From the NCBI GenBank assembly GCA_003506795.1, contig DNYO01000078.1, forward strand, positions 1 to 6,950: DNA of 6,950 nucleotides, given 5' to 3'. Position 1 is the first letter of the stretch, and every line of letters begins with the position of its first letter. Of this stretch, positions 1 to 5,718 are shown in pieces. Source of the stretch: Deltaproteobacteria bacterium (GTDB taxonomy: Bacteria; Desulfobacterota; Syntrophorhabdia; Syntrophorhabdales; Syntrophorhabdaceae). The position numbers and the translations under genes were made by a program. The notes beneath the pieces are model-generated. The model ran no database searches, was not told the origin of the DNA, and was given only the letters and a program-made list of their open reading frames with translations.

Positions 1-73
1 TGAGACAATCTTCTAGTCTTTCCCCGTTTCTCACGCGGTTGTTACTGGATAAATACGAGATGGTTTCCTGCCT

Positions 74-454
74 TTACCCGTATCCCAGCTCCGCCAGGCG
101 CTCTTCCGTCATGCCGATGTAGTGGGCCACTTCGTGGACGACGGTTACCTCTATCTCCTCTTCAAGTTCTTCCCGGGTGTCGCATATTTCCTCGAGGGGT
201 TCCTGGAAGAGGTAGATCATGTCGGGATAGAGAGGAGGAATGGTTGCTGAACGCTCGATAAGGGGAACTCCCTGGAAAAGACCCAGGGGGTAGTCATCGG
301 GATGCATCCCCATTTCCCGCATCATCTGGCGCGAAGGGCGTTTTTTCACCGTGATAACGATGTTCTCCAGATGTTGGCGGATCTCGGGAGGGATCCTGTC
401 GACTGCATGCGCTACGATGCGGTCGAATTCCTCTTCGCTCAATTTAACGGGCAT
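74..454 (-). CDS. Small zincin-like metallopeptidase (PF06262-type family)
   Basis: This encodes a 126-residue cytoplasmic protein with no signal peptide or membrane segment. The zinc-binding motif HEVAH lies at residues 107-111, preceded by an acidic stretch (about 92-103) and followed by a short C-terminal helix ending at ELGYG. Size, the motif near the C-terminus and the segment PPLYPDMIYLFQEPLEE (73-89) match the minimal-zincin 'metallopeptidase family protein' group, whose substrates are largely unknown. The two His and the Glu of HExxH are intact; I cannot assign a third zinc ligand with confidence. The ATG start is supported by AAGGA eight bases upstream. It lies 59 bases downstream of the Nudix gene on the same strand, so the two are probably co-transcribed. 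No clear terminator is seen in the 73 bases after its stop. Family assignment is good; the biological role is unknown. Confidence 0.88.
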   Translation of the reverse strand: MPVKLSEEEFDRIVAHAVDRIPPEIRQHLENIVITVKKRPSRQMMREMGMHPDDYPLGLFQGVPLIERSATIPPLYPDMIYLFQEPLEEICDTREELEEEIEVTVVHEVAHYIGMTEERLAELGYG

Positions 455-513
455 CCAATGAATCCTTGCAGAAAATATCGGGACATCTGTGCTCCGGCAT
501 CCGATGCGGCGCT

Positions 514-1206
514 CTACACAGCCGGATCAGGTTCTTTCCCGAGGCCTTCGAGAATAGCGACAAACTCGCTGAGAATGATCGCCGTCGCCCCCCATACCTT
601 GTAACCACGGACATCAAAATAGGGAATACGTCTCATGACACCTCCTATGAGCCAGTCCTCGACGCCAGCGTTCTTTTGGTCAAAAAAATGTGAAACCGGC
701 ACTTCAAGAACCTCCATGACCTCCACGATCTGCAGAACAAAAGACGGACGATAGGGCAGGTAGGCGACAAAGGGGTGAACATGAAAATTGCTCGGTTCTA
801 TATATATGGGGGTCAACGCCCCCATAATGCGCACATCTTCGCTGCAGACACCCAGTTCCTCGCAGGCCTCACGAAGCGCCGTATGGACCAGCGAAGCATC
901 CTCGGGTTCAGATCCCCCTCCGGGGAAACTGATCTGGCCTTTGTGAACTTTCACGTTCTCGGTACGTACCGTCAGGGGGAGGAAGAGATCCCTTTGCTCG
1001 TTTCCCGGATAGAGAAGCACAAGCACCGCTCCCATGTAAGGCGTCCCTTTTCCGGCAGGCGGCACAAGTTCCCTGTGCGAGGGGGACATGCGAACCTGCG
1101 CACCGTACCCGGGCAGGGGCATCCTCAAAGCCCGTTCTATCTCTTCCGGTGTAAATGTGTCTCCGATACCATCCCTCCTGATGCCCGATAATTGCCAGCC
1201 GGGCAA
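514..1206 (-). CDS. Nudix hydrolase, NudL-type CoA pyrophosphatase
   Basis: This encodes a 230-residue protein (from the TTG at 1206) of the NudL/YeaB Nudix subfamily, which hydrolyses the pyrophosphate of CoA and its derivatives to phosphopantetheine and 3',5'-ADP. The subfamily segment VHKGQISFPGG (about residues 87-97) precedes a Nudix box containing LREACEELGV, with the catalytic REAxEE residues intact. As is usual in NudL, Asp (EPEDAS) stands where the classic box has Glu. The N-terminus (FTPEEIERAL, then LPGYGAQ) also fits NudL proteins. The start is uncertain. TTG 1206 has only a weak ribosome site, whereas a perfect AGGAGG (1174-1179 on the minus strand) lies inside the reading frame with no in-frame ATG, GTG or TTG at the right distance. 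The next in-frame ATG is at 1122. It is the first gene of a probable two-gene unit with the metallopeptidase. CoA specificity is inferred from family, not shown. Confidence 0.85.
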   Translation of the reverse strand: MPGWQLSGIRRDGIGDTFTPEEIERALRMPLPGYGAQVRMSPSHRELVPPAGKGTPYMGAVLVLLYPGNEQRDLFLPLTVRTENVKVHKGQISFPGGGSEPEDASLVHTALREACEELGVCSEDVRIMGALTPIYIEPSNFHVHPFVAYLPYRPSFVLQIVEVMEVLEVPVSHFFDQKNAGVEDWLIGGVMRRIPYFDVRGYKVWGATAIILSEFVAILEGLGKEPDPAV

Positions 1207-1241
1207 ACCCGGTCCGTCTTCACATATACGGACGTGACCAT

Positions 1242-1270
1242 AGTATATTGCTCCCCAGACGGCTTGTCCA
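1242..1270 (-). promoter_or_regulatory. Predicted sigma70-type promoter of the Nudix gene
   Basis: Read on the minus strand, TGGACA (1270-1265) is followed after 17 bases by TATACT (1247-1242). This gives 5/6 matches at both boxes. The predicted transcript start near 1235 lies about 30 bases upstream of the TTG at 1206. It therefore excludes most of the open frame upstream from the protein. Confidence 0.6.
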
Positions 1271-1391
1271 CTCTTCAGAAGGTGCGCCCTCTCCCGTATC
1301 TTCCCGGGCCCCCGCAGACTTCCGGTATTCGGGCAGGAAACCCGTGATTCACGGAATGTGATTCATTCGTTTATCAGGTTTGAAGAGGACT

Positions 1392-1419
1392 AAAACGACA
1401 GGCCCCCAATCACCTGTCG
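1392..1419 (-). terminator. Rho-independent terminator of the 93-residue gene
   Basis: Minus-strand RNA has a 7-bp stem, CGACAGG (1419-1413) pairing with CCTGTCG (1402-1396), around a 10-base loop, followed at once by TTTTAG. It lies about 35 bases after the stop of the 1453-1734 gene and separates that gene from the Nudix gene. A second GC-rich inverted repeat, GACCCGG/CCGGGTC (1432-1448), sits between stop and terminator and may add to it. Confidence 0.65.
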
Positions 1420-1452
1420 CGTTCAGCTTCCGACCCGGGCGCCGGGTCTCCT

Positions 1453-1734
1453 CTAGAGCACCCCGATACCCATGCCGACCACACCGGCGGAATCGTATGC
1501 CTCGGTCATGGACCTCGAATCGTCCTCAATCTCGTTTTCGAGGCGTAAGGTCATCTTCTTTATCTCGCTAACAATACCGATTCCTGTCCTAAAGGGATCC
1601 TTCGCGGCACTGATCTGCCCTTTCGCCAATTCTTCAAGACCCTGCAATGCAATCATGAAGTTTTTGCCCGGAACTGAACCTCCGGCTTTTTTCCGGGTTA
1701 CCTTGCTTTTCCCCTTCGGTTTCACTGCTGTCAT
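1453..1734 (-). CDS. Hypothetical 93-residue protein, unrecognised
   Basis: I do not recognise this family. The 93-residue product has a very basic N-terminal tail (Lys/Arg-rich, residues about 5-17) and a middle section compatible with amphipathic helices (about 25-75, including ALQGLEELAKG and IVSEIKKMTLRLENEIEDD). The C-terminus is short, hydrophobic and Gly-rich (GVVGMGIGVL). There is no Cys, no signal peptide and no convincing membrane segment. The gene is very likely real: an ideal AGGAGG lies 6 bases before the ATG, a near-consensus promoter lies upstream, and a terminator follows. It is transcribed divergently from nrfHA, with a 228-base shared intergenic region. The helical, Lys/Glu-rich make-up could suit a small structural or surface-binding protein (phasin-like proteins look similar at this level), but that is only a guess from composition. 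Confidence 0.75.
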   Translation of the reverse strand: MTAVKPKGKSKVTRKKAGGSVPGKNFMIALQGLEELAKGQISAAKDPFRTGIGIVSEIKKMTLRLENEIEDDSRSMTEAYDSAGVVGMGIGVL

Positions 1735-1825
1735 GCAACACCTCCTGAGTAGATTCGATGCACCATTACCGCATAAACAGGACCGCGCTTACAGCGTGAC
1801 CCGCACAAACCCCGTACATATTCCA

Positions 1826-1853
1826 AGTATATTGCGAATACGCAGTTCGTCAA
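1826..1853 (-). promoter_or_regulatory. Predicted sigma70-type promoter of the 93-residue gene
   Basis: On the minus strand, TTGACG (1853-1848) and TATACT (1831-1826) are separated by 16 bases, with 5/6 matches at each box. The transcript would start near 1819, giving a leader of about 85 bases before the ATG at 1734. The -35 box ends 7 bases from the perfect palindrome at 1861-1895. Confidence 0.65.
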
Positions 1854-1860
1854 GCGGGAG

Positions 1861-1895
1861 AAGATGGTCTCAGGTTTCAAACCTGAGACCATCTT
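1861..1895. repeat. Perfect 17-bp inverted repeat between divergent promoters
   Basis: The left arm AAGATGGTCTCAGGTTT (1861-1877) and the right arm AAACCTGAGACCATCTT (1879-1895) are exact reverse complements around a single C at 1878. The repeat lies 7 bases from the -35 box of the minus-strand promoter and 6 bases from the -35 box of the predicted nrfH promoter. No gene ends here on either strand, and the T-rich stretch after it is short (TTTATTTG), so an ordinary terminator is unlikely. It could be an operator shared by both promoters, or a copy of a dispersed palindromic (REP-like) repeat. The symmetry is seen directly; the function is inference. Confidence 0.85.
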
Positions 1896-1901
1896 TATTT
1901 G

Positions 1902-1930
1902 TTGACGGAGATACACCTCCATACTAAACT
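1902..1930 (+). promoter_or_regulatory. Predicted promoter of nrfHA
   Basis: TTGACG (1902-1907, 5/6) is followed after 17 bases by TAAACT (1925-1930, 4/6). The transcript would start near 1937, giving a short leader of about 26 bases to the nrfH ATG. The -10 box is weak, which would fit a promoter needing an activator. Confidence 0.5.
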
Positions 1931-1962
1931 GTCTGTGTTTACAAACCAATCCAAGGAAAGAG

Positions 1963-2463
1963 ATGTCGCTCCCGCAGGATAACGACAAGGCCGATTTTGA
2001 TGCGGTGATAAAGAAACACGTCTGGAGGCTCATCGCGATAGGCGCTTCTCTTGGCGCCATTTTCATGGTCGTCGTCTTTTCGGGATATCATCTTGGGGGC
2101 ATCCCGTATTTCTGCGGCTCGTGCCACAGCATGGAAAACAACTATTTCGCATGGCAGGCGTCGCGGCACAAGCAGTTTGCCTGCGTGGAATGCCACCTTC
2201 CCCGGAACAATATCGTCTACGCCGCGGCCTATAAGGCGTATGCCGGGATCCGTGACGTGGTGGGGGAAACAACCCGGTCCTACCCTTTTGCCATCAAGCT
2301 CACAAACCACGCACGCGGCATCGCAAACTCAAACTGCAAAAGGTGCCATTTCTCAACTATCGAAAAAACACCCATGGCAAAAGGCAACACCGATTGCATG
2401 AAGTGCCATAAATTTATCGTCCATGGACGCCCCGTGGGGCAGGGAGGGCTCAGGTTTGAATAA
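1963..2463 (+). CDS. nrfH: NrfH, tetraheme quinol dehydrogenase subunit of nitrite reductase
   Basis: This encodes a 166-residue membrane-anchored cytochrome c of the NapC/NirT/NrfH family. It oxidises menaquinol and passes electrons to NrfA on the periplasmic side. One membrane segment spans about residues 21-41 after a short charged N-terminus. Four heme-binding motifs follow: CGSCH (51-55), CVECH (74-78), CKRCH (125-129) and CMKCH (145-149). The first reads CGSCHSM, with Met57 placed as in NrfH proteins, where this Met rather than His ligates heme 1. Lys91 and Asp98 keep the seven-residue spacing of the Lys and Asp known at the quinol/heme 1 site of Desulfovibrio NrfH. Length is typical of NrfH and shorter than NapC. 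The ATG start is supported by AAGGA five bases upstream. The stop codon overlaps the start of nrfA by 8 bases, which indicates translational coupling. Confidence 0.95.
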   Translation: MSLPQDNDKADFDAVIKKHVWRLIAIGASLGAIFMVVVFSGYHLGGIPYFCGSCHSMENNYFAWQASRHKQFACVECHLPRNNIVYAAAYKAYAGIRDVVGETTRSYPFAIKLTNHARGIANSNCKRCHFSTIEKTPMAKGNTDCMKCHKFIVHGRPVGQGGLRFE

Positions 2464-3733
2464 GAAGCCGGTGATAACCATTGTGCTCGCTGTAATTTTT
2501 ATCTTTGTCATTGTAGCGGCGGTTCGGTCCTTCCTTTTGAAACCTTCCGACAAATCGGAGGTGACGGCAATCCCCGAGGGAGAATACGATCCGGCCGTAT
2601 GGGGCCGCCATTACCCTCTCCAGTACGGAAGTTTCCAGAAGAATACGGAGATGTCCGCATCTCCCACCGATTTTGGCGGTTCCGTCAAATATCAGCATTC
2701 GCTGAGACAACCGGAAATTCTGATGAATTTCAAAGGGATGGCCTTCAGCAAGGATTACACGGAAGATCGGGGACATCCCCATGCGCTCACGGACCTCAAG
2801 GAATCAAAGCGGATCACCCTTCAGAGCCCCGGCGCCTGCATGACGTGCAAGTCCGCCCACCTCATCGGTATATTCAAGAGTTCGGGATGGGCCTATGCAA
2901 AGAAGCCCCTGGGGGAATTGCTCGTTAAGATGAAACACTCCATCGCCTGTGCAAATTGCCATAATCCATCCACCATGGAGCTTCGCGTTGCCAACCCGGC
3001 TTTCATAGAGGCCATGCAGAGAAAAGGTATCGATGTCACGAAGGCGGCCAGGGAGGATATGCGCAGTTACGTCTGCGGGCAGTGCCATGCCGAATATTAT
3101 TTCGAACCTGAAACATCACGGGTAATCTTTCCCTGGGACAAGGGAGCTCACCCGGAGCAGATGTATGCATACTATAGCGGAAAGCCGGGAGGTTTTGAAG
3201 GCGACTGGATCCATCCCGATTCCCAGACGATGATGCTCAAGGCCCAACACCCTGACTTCGAGACGTTTTCCGGCGGCACCCATGCAAAAGCCGGCATCTC
3301 CTGCGCCGATTGCCATATGCCCTATATGCGTGAGAGGGGTCAAAAATACACTTCCCACTGGGTCACAAGCCCCATGAAAAATACGGAAGCATCCTGCAGG
3401 CGATGCCATCCCGAAGAGGCTAAATGGCTTCTCGATCGTGTAAAGGCCACGCAGAAAAGCGTCTGGGAGCTTCAACACACCGCCGGTATGACAATCTCCG
3501 GGGCACACGAGGCCATCGCGAAGGCCCTGGCCGTCTCGGGAGTCAACAAAGGAGAACTTGACAAGGCCCGGGAAAACCTGAGAAAGGCACAGTGGTACTG
3601 GGACTTTGTCGCTGCCGAGAACAGCATGGGTTTTCACAATCCTGCCCTGTGCCTGAACACCTTGGGACAATCAATAGATCTTGCTCACAAAGCCCGGGAA
3701 TCGGCCCTGAAAGCAGCGGGAGTATCACCCTGA
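2456..3733 (+). CDS. nrfA: NrfA, pentaheme cytochrome c nitrite reductase (ammonia-forming)
   Basis: This is the periplasmic catalytic subunit that reduces nitrite to ammonium with six electrons. Numbered from the TTG at 2456 (425 residues), an N-terminal hydrophobic signal or anchor covers about 6-23. Five heme motifs follow: CMTCK (128-132, the lysine-ligated catalytic heme), CANCH (165-169), CGQCH (207-211), CADCH (283-287) and CRRCH (314-318). Active-site residues expected from known structures are present: Arg105 in DRGHPH, Tyr214 in CHAEYYF and His265 in KAQHP. Glu213, Lys262 and Gln264 match the calcium-site residues, so this is the calcium-type NrfA. The family segment ENSMGFHNP (389-397) is intact. 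I chose TTG 2456 because AGGGAGG lies 8 bases upstream and the protein then begins NKKPV before the signal. An in-frame ATG at 2423 would give 436 residues but lies 41 bases inside nrfH. Confidence 0.96.
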   Translation: MNKKPVITIVLAVIFIFVIVAAVRSFLLKPSDKSEVTAIPEGEYDPAVWGRHYPLQYGSFQKNTEMSASPTDFGGSVKYQHSLRQPEILMNFKGMAFSKDYTEDRGHPHALTDLKESKRITLQSPGACMTCKSAHLIGIFKSSGWAYAKKPLGELLVKMKHSIACANCHNPSTMELRVANPAFIEAMQRKGIDVTKAAREDMRSYVCGQCHAEYYFEPETSRVIFPWDKGAHPEQMYAYYSGKPGGFEGDWIHPDSQTMMLKAQHPDFETFSGGTHAKAGISCADCHMPYMRERGQKYTSHWVTSPMKNTEASCRRCHPEEAKWLLDRVKATQKSVWELQHTAGMTISGAHEAIAKALAVSGVNKGELDKARENLRKAQWYWDFVAAENSMGFHNPALCLNTLGQSIDLAHKARESALKAAGVSP

Positions 3734-3766
3734 ATCGAAAAGGGTGTATCTTTCGATGAGCTTTTT
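3734..3766 (+). terminator. Possible weak terminator after nrfA
   Basis: Immediately after the nrfA stop, ATCGAAA (3734-3740) can pair with TTTCGAT (3751-3757) around a 10-base loop, and GAGCTTTTTCG follows. An alternative pairing, CACCC (3726-3730) with GGGTG (3742-3746), competes with it. The stem is AT-rich and short, so termination may be partial. Confidence 0.4.
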
Positions 3767-3852
3767 CGTAATTATGAAAAAATTTTAAGAATTACATACC
3801 CGTAAAATCAAGCGATATCAAGGCCTTCGGCGCAAACGATGTCTTACCCCTG

Positions 3853-3880
3853 TTGCACTTGCGGATTTCGTTGCTATAAT
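3853..3880 (+). promoter_or_regulatory. Strong extended -10 promoter of the kinase-regulator operon
   Basis: TTGCAC (3853-3858) is followed after 16 bases by a perfect TATAAT (3875-3880), with TGC directly before it as an extended -10 element. This is the best sigma70-type promoter in the window. Transcription would start near 3886, about 170 bases before the kinase ATG. It gives the two-component genes their own transcript, independent of nrfHA. Confidence 0.75.
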
Positions 3881-3885
3881 TCGTA

Positions 3886-4058
3886 TATGTTGTCAGGGCG
3901 GAGACGACTTCAGGGGTTTGTCTCCTCCGACTAAGATACACCGACAGACTTTTTTGGCTGGATGCGAAAAACCAGTACGCAGGCGGCCGGTGACGGCTAC
4001 GAATACCGGCTGGGGTGCGCGATATCCAGGCTATGAAAGCCTGCATGAGGGGAGAACA
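3886..4058 (+). promoter_or_regulatory. Long folded 5' leader of the kinase gene, no known riboswitch class recognised
   Basis: Several helices can be drawn. GGAGAC (3900-3905) pairs with GTCTCC (3920-3925). CTGGAT (3958-3963) pairs with ATCCAG (4024-4029), continued by GCG/CGC, enclosing a 72-base domain. Inside it, CGGCCGGT (3984-3991) pairs with ACCGGCTG (4005-4012, including one G-U). CAGGCT (4027-4032) pairs with AGCCTG (4038-4043) just before the ribosome site. The last helix shares bases 4027-4029 with the closing helix, so the two compete. The helices are read by eye; no covariation evidence is available. The segment from 3918 is also an open frame in phase with the kinase, but its TTG has no ribosome site. 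Confidence 0.4.
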
Positions 4059-4928
4059 ATGGACGATTCCGGTACGATCAGAAGGCATGCTGTACAACCG
4101 GAAACGGGGGCATCATCATATGGACCGGAGACTCATGAAGTCCTGGAACAACGGGTCAGGCAGCGCACGGCCCGATTGTCCGAATTAAACGAACTGCTCA
4201 AGCAGGAGATCGCGGAAAGAAGAAAGATCGAAGCCGCCTTGCAGGATTCCCACGAACGATTACGTCATCTCAGCATCCACCTGCAGAAGATACGCGAAGA
4301 CGAACGCACGACACTCTCGCGCGAACTTCACGATGAATTCGGGCAGGCCCTGACGGGAATGAAACTCGATGTCAGCTGGATAAAGAGAAGGCTGCCGGAA
4401 AACGACGGACTCATACTGGAAAGATTGAACTCCGTGCTCGCTGCCCTTGACCGCACCATCATAACAGTCCAGCAGATGTCGGCAAGGTTGAGACCCGTGG
4501 CCCTTGACGACTTCGGCCTGAGGGATGCGGTAGAGCTCGCCGTAAGAGACCTCACCAAAAGAACGGATATTGTAAGCCGCATCGTCTCCGAACCATATAA
4601 CATAGGGCTCAACGATACCGTTTCCACAGGAGCTTTTCGTATCCTTCAAGAGTCGCTCACAAACGTGGTGCGCCATTCGCGCGCACAGGACGTCACAATA
4701 TCTCTGAAAAAAAAGAAGGGTATCTTTACCATGGAAATAAGCGATAATGGCAAAGGCATCACAAAAAAAGAGCTTGTAGATCCGAGATCCATCGGCCTGA
4801 CGGGCATGCACGAGCGGGCGCATGCAATGGGTGGAACCCTGACCATTATGGGAGTCCGGGGAAAAGGCACAACAGTCACCCTTACGGTTCCGCTCCGCCC
4901 GGTCAACACTTCAGACAAGGAGGGATAG
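4059..4928 (+). CDS. Soluble histidine kinase, HisKA_3 (NarX/DesK-like core) without sensor domain
   Basis: This encodes a 289-residue cytoplasmic sensor kinase that autophosphorylates on His and passes phosphate to its partner regulator. The first 25 or so residues are low in structure. Residues about 26-85 form a predicted coiled coil (LEQRVRQRTARLSELNELLK onward). The HisKA_3 phosphoacceptor motif SRELHDEFGQALTG follows, with His91. The HATPase domain shows the N box (QESLTNVVRHS, about 197-207), the G1 box DNGKG (229-233), a G2 region IGLTGMHERA (about 245-254) and a final GKGTT. There is no transmembrane helix and no PAS, GAF or other input domain, so the signal must come through the coiled coil or a partner. 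The ATG start has GAGGGGAG about 4 bases upstream; longer in-frame starts back to the TTG at 3918 lack one. The response regulator follows after 4 bases. Confidence 0.92.
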   Translation: MDDSGTIRRHAVQPETGASSYGPETHEVLEQRVRQRTARLSELNELLKQEIAERRKIEAALQDSHERLRHLSIHLQKIREDERTTLSRELHDEFGQALTGMKLDVSWIKRRLPENDGLILERLNSVLAALDRTIITVQQMSARLRPVALDDFGLRDAVELAVRDLTKRTDIVSRIVSEPYNIGLNDTVSTGAFRILQESLTNVVRHSRAQDVTISLKKKKGIFTMEISDNGKGITKKELVDPRSIGLTGMHERAHAMGGTLTIMGVRGKGTTVTLTVPLRPVNTSDKEG

Positions 4929-4932
4929 GCAG

Positions 4933-5565
4933 ATGCTGCGAGTCATTATCGCCGACGACCACCCCGTGGTATTGAAAGGTCTCAAGGAGATACTCCAGGA
5001 GCATTTCACCGATATGATATTCGATGAGGCACGCAGAGGCTATGAACTGATCAACAAGATCCACCACAATGATTACAACCTGGTCCTGCTGGATATTTCT
5101 CTTCCCGATATAAACGGCCTCGAAGCCCTGAAAGAGATCAAGAAGAAACGGACGAGGCTCCCCGTCCTGATAGTTAGCATGTATCCCGAGGAACAATACG
5201 CGGTGCGTTCCATAAAGGCCGGGGCGCAGGGCTATATTACGAAACGGAGCGCATCGGAAGAGCTGGTCGCCGCGGTAAACAAGATCCTCTCGGGGAAGAG
5301 GTATGTCAACCCGGCGTTTGCAGAGCAGATGGTTCTAGATTTTGAATCCGATACCGAAGCCCCCCCACACGAGAAGCTTTCCATTCGCGAGCTCCAGGTA
5401 ATGAAGATGGTCGCGAGCGGACTGACGAACAAGGAGATTGCCGAACAGCTCCACCTCAGCATAAATACCGTCCGAACGTACCGGGTCAGAATTCTCGAAA
5501 AAATCTCCGTCAAGAAGACCAACGAATTGATCTGGTATGCCGTGAAATATGGTCTCGTGGAGTAA
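4933..5565 (+). CDS. NarL/FixJ-family response regulator with LuxR-type HTH
   Basis: This encodes a 210-residue DNA-binding response regulator, the probable partner of the kinase 4 bases upstream. The receiver domain (about 1-120) has the acidic pair Asp8-Asp9 (IADDHPV), the phosphoacceptor Asp54 (LLDISLPD), Ser82 at the switch position and Lys104 (YITKRS). A linker of about 25 residues leads to a LuxR/GerE helix-turn-helix (about 149-208) with LSIRELQVMKMVASG, TNKEIAEQLHLS and the recognition helix INTVRTYRVRILEKI. The more common TVKTHR is replaced by TVRTYR here. All key residues are intact. The ATG is preceded by AAGGAGGG (4917-4924) at 8 bases, the strongest ribosome site in the window. 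Targets cannot be read from sequence; nrfHA and the divergent 93-residue gene are neighbours and so are candidates. Confidence 0.94.
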   Translation: MLRVIIADDHPVVLKGLKEILQEHFTDMIFDEARRGYELINKIHHNDYNLVLLDISLPDINGLEALKEIKKKRTRLPVLIVSMYPEEQYAVRSIKAGAQGYITKRSASEELVAAVNKILSGKRYVNPAFAEQMVLDFESDTEAPPHEKLSIRELQVMKMVASGLTNKEIAEQLHLSINTVRTYRVRILEKISVKKTNELIWYAVKYGLVE

Positions 5566-5575
5566 TACTGTCCCC

Positions 5576-5614
5576 GTCGTCCCATCGCGACAAAAAACGA
5601 TGACACGACATTTT
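5576..5614 (+). terminator. Candidate terminator of the kinase-regulator operon
   Basis: GTCGT (5576-5580) pairs with ACGAC (5605-5609), and CATCG (5583-5587) pairs with CGATG (5598-5602). The two 5-bp helices stack across a small 2x2 internal loop around an A-rich loop, and ATTTTAC follows. It begins 10 bases after the regulator stop codon. The T-run is short, so strength is uncertain. Confidence 0.5.
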
Positions 5615-5645
5615 ACAAAACTACTACAAAATAAATAGCGCTTCT

Positions 5646-5673
5646 GCGACAGACACAACCCGGTTCTTATTAT
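5646..5673 (+). promoter_or_regulatory. Possible promoter of the CBM48 gene
   Basis: GCGACA (5646-5651, 4/6) is followed after 16 bases by TATTAT (5668-5673, 5/6). The transcript would start near 5680, about 40 bases before the first ATG at 5719. The surrounding DNA is AT-rich compared with the genes. The -35 match is only fair. Confidence 0.4.
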
Positions 5674-5718
5674 AGAGTTGTACAGGTGAACCTTGGGTGA
5701 AGTTTTCGTCAGGCTGCC

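Noticed and set aside
1207..1362. Open frame continuing upstream of the Nudix gene in phase (about 52 codons after a stop)
   Set aside because: It has no ATG, GTG or TTG start, contains a good promoter (1242-1270) within it, and gives no recognisable protein segment. A chance open frame in GC-rich DNA explains it.
1861..1900. The palindrome as an ordinary Rho-independent terminator
   Set aside because: No gene ends nearby on either strand, the T-run is short on the plus strand and absent on the minus strand, and it lies upstream of both predicted transcript starts.
1472..1927. 151-residue plus-strand open frame opposite the 93-residue gene
   Set aside because: The minus-strand gene has a far better ribosome site, promoter and terminator; this frame also runs through the palindrome and the promoter region.
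1731..2066. 111-residue minus-strand open frame joining the 93-residue gene
   Set aside because: It overlaps the start of nrfH antisense, crosses both promoters and the palindrome, and has no ribosome site.
3116..3670. 184-residue open frame on the minus strand across nrfA
   Set aside because: It lies opposite a conserved five-heme enzyme and shows no domain or ribosome site of its own.
3918..4058. N-terminal extension of the histidine kinase from the TTG at 3918
   Set aside because: The TTG has no ribosome site, the extension has no recognisable domain, and the ATG at 4059 has GAGGGGAG at proper spacing.
3886..4058. Known riboswitch (for example cyclic di-GMP class I) in the kinase leader
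   Set aside because: I looked for the conserved core bases of the cyclic di-GMP-I, fluoride, glycine and guanidine classes and did not find them.
4260..4823. 187-residue open frame on the minus strand across the kinase gene
   Set aside because: It is opposite the conserved HisKA_3 and HATPase motifs; its product shows no known motif.
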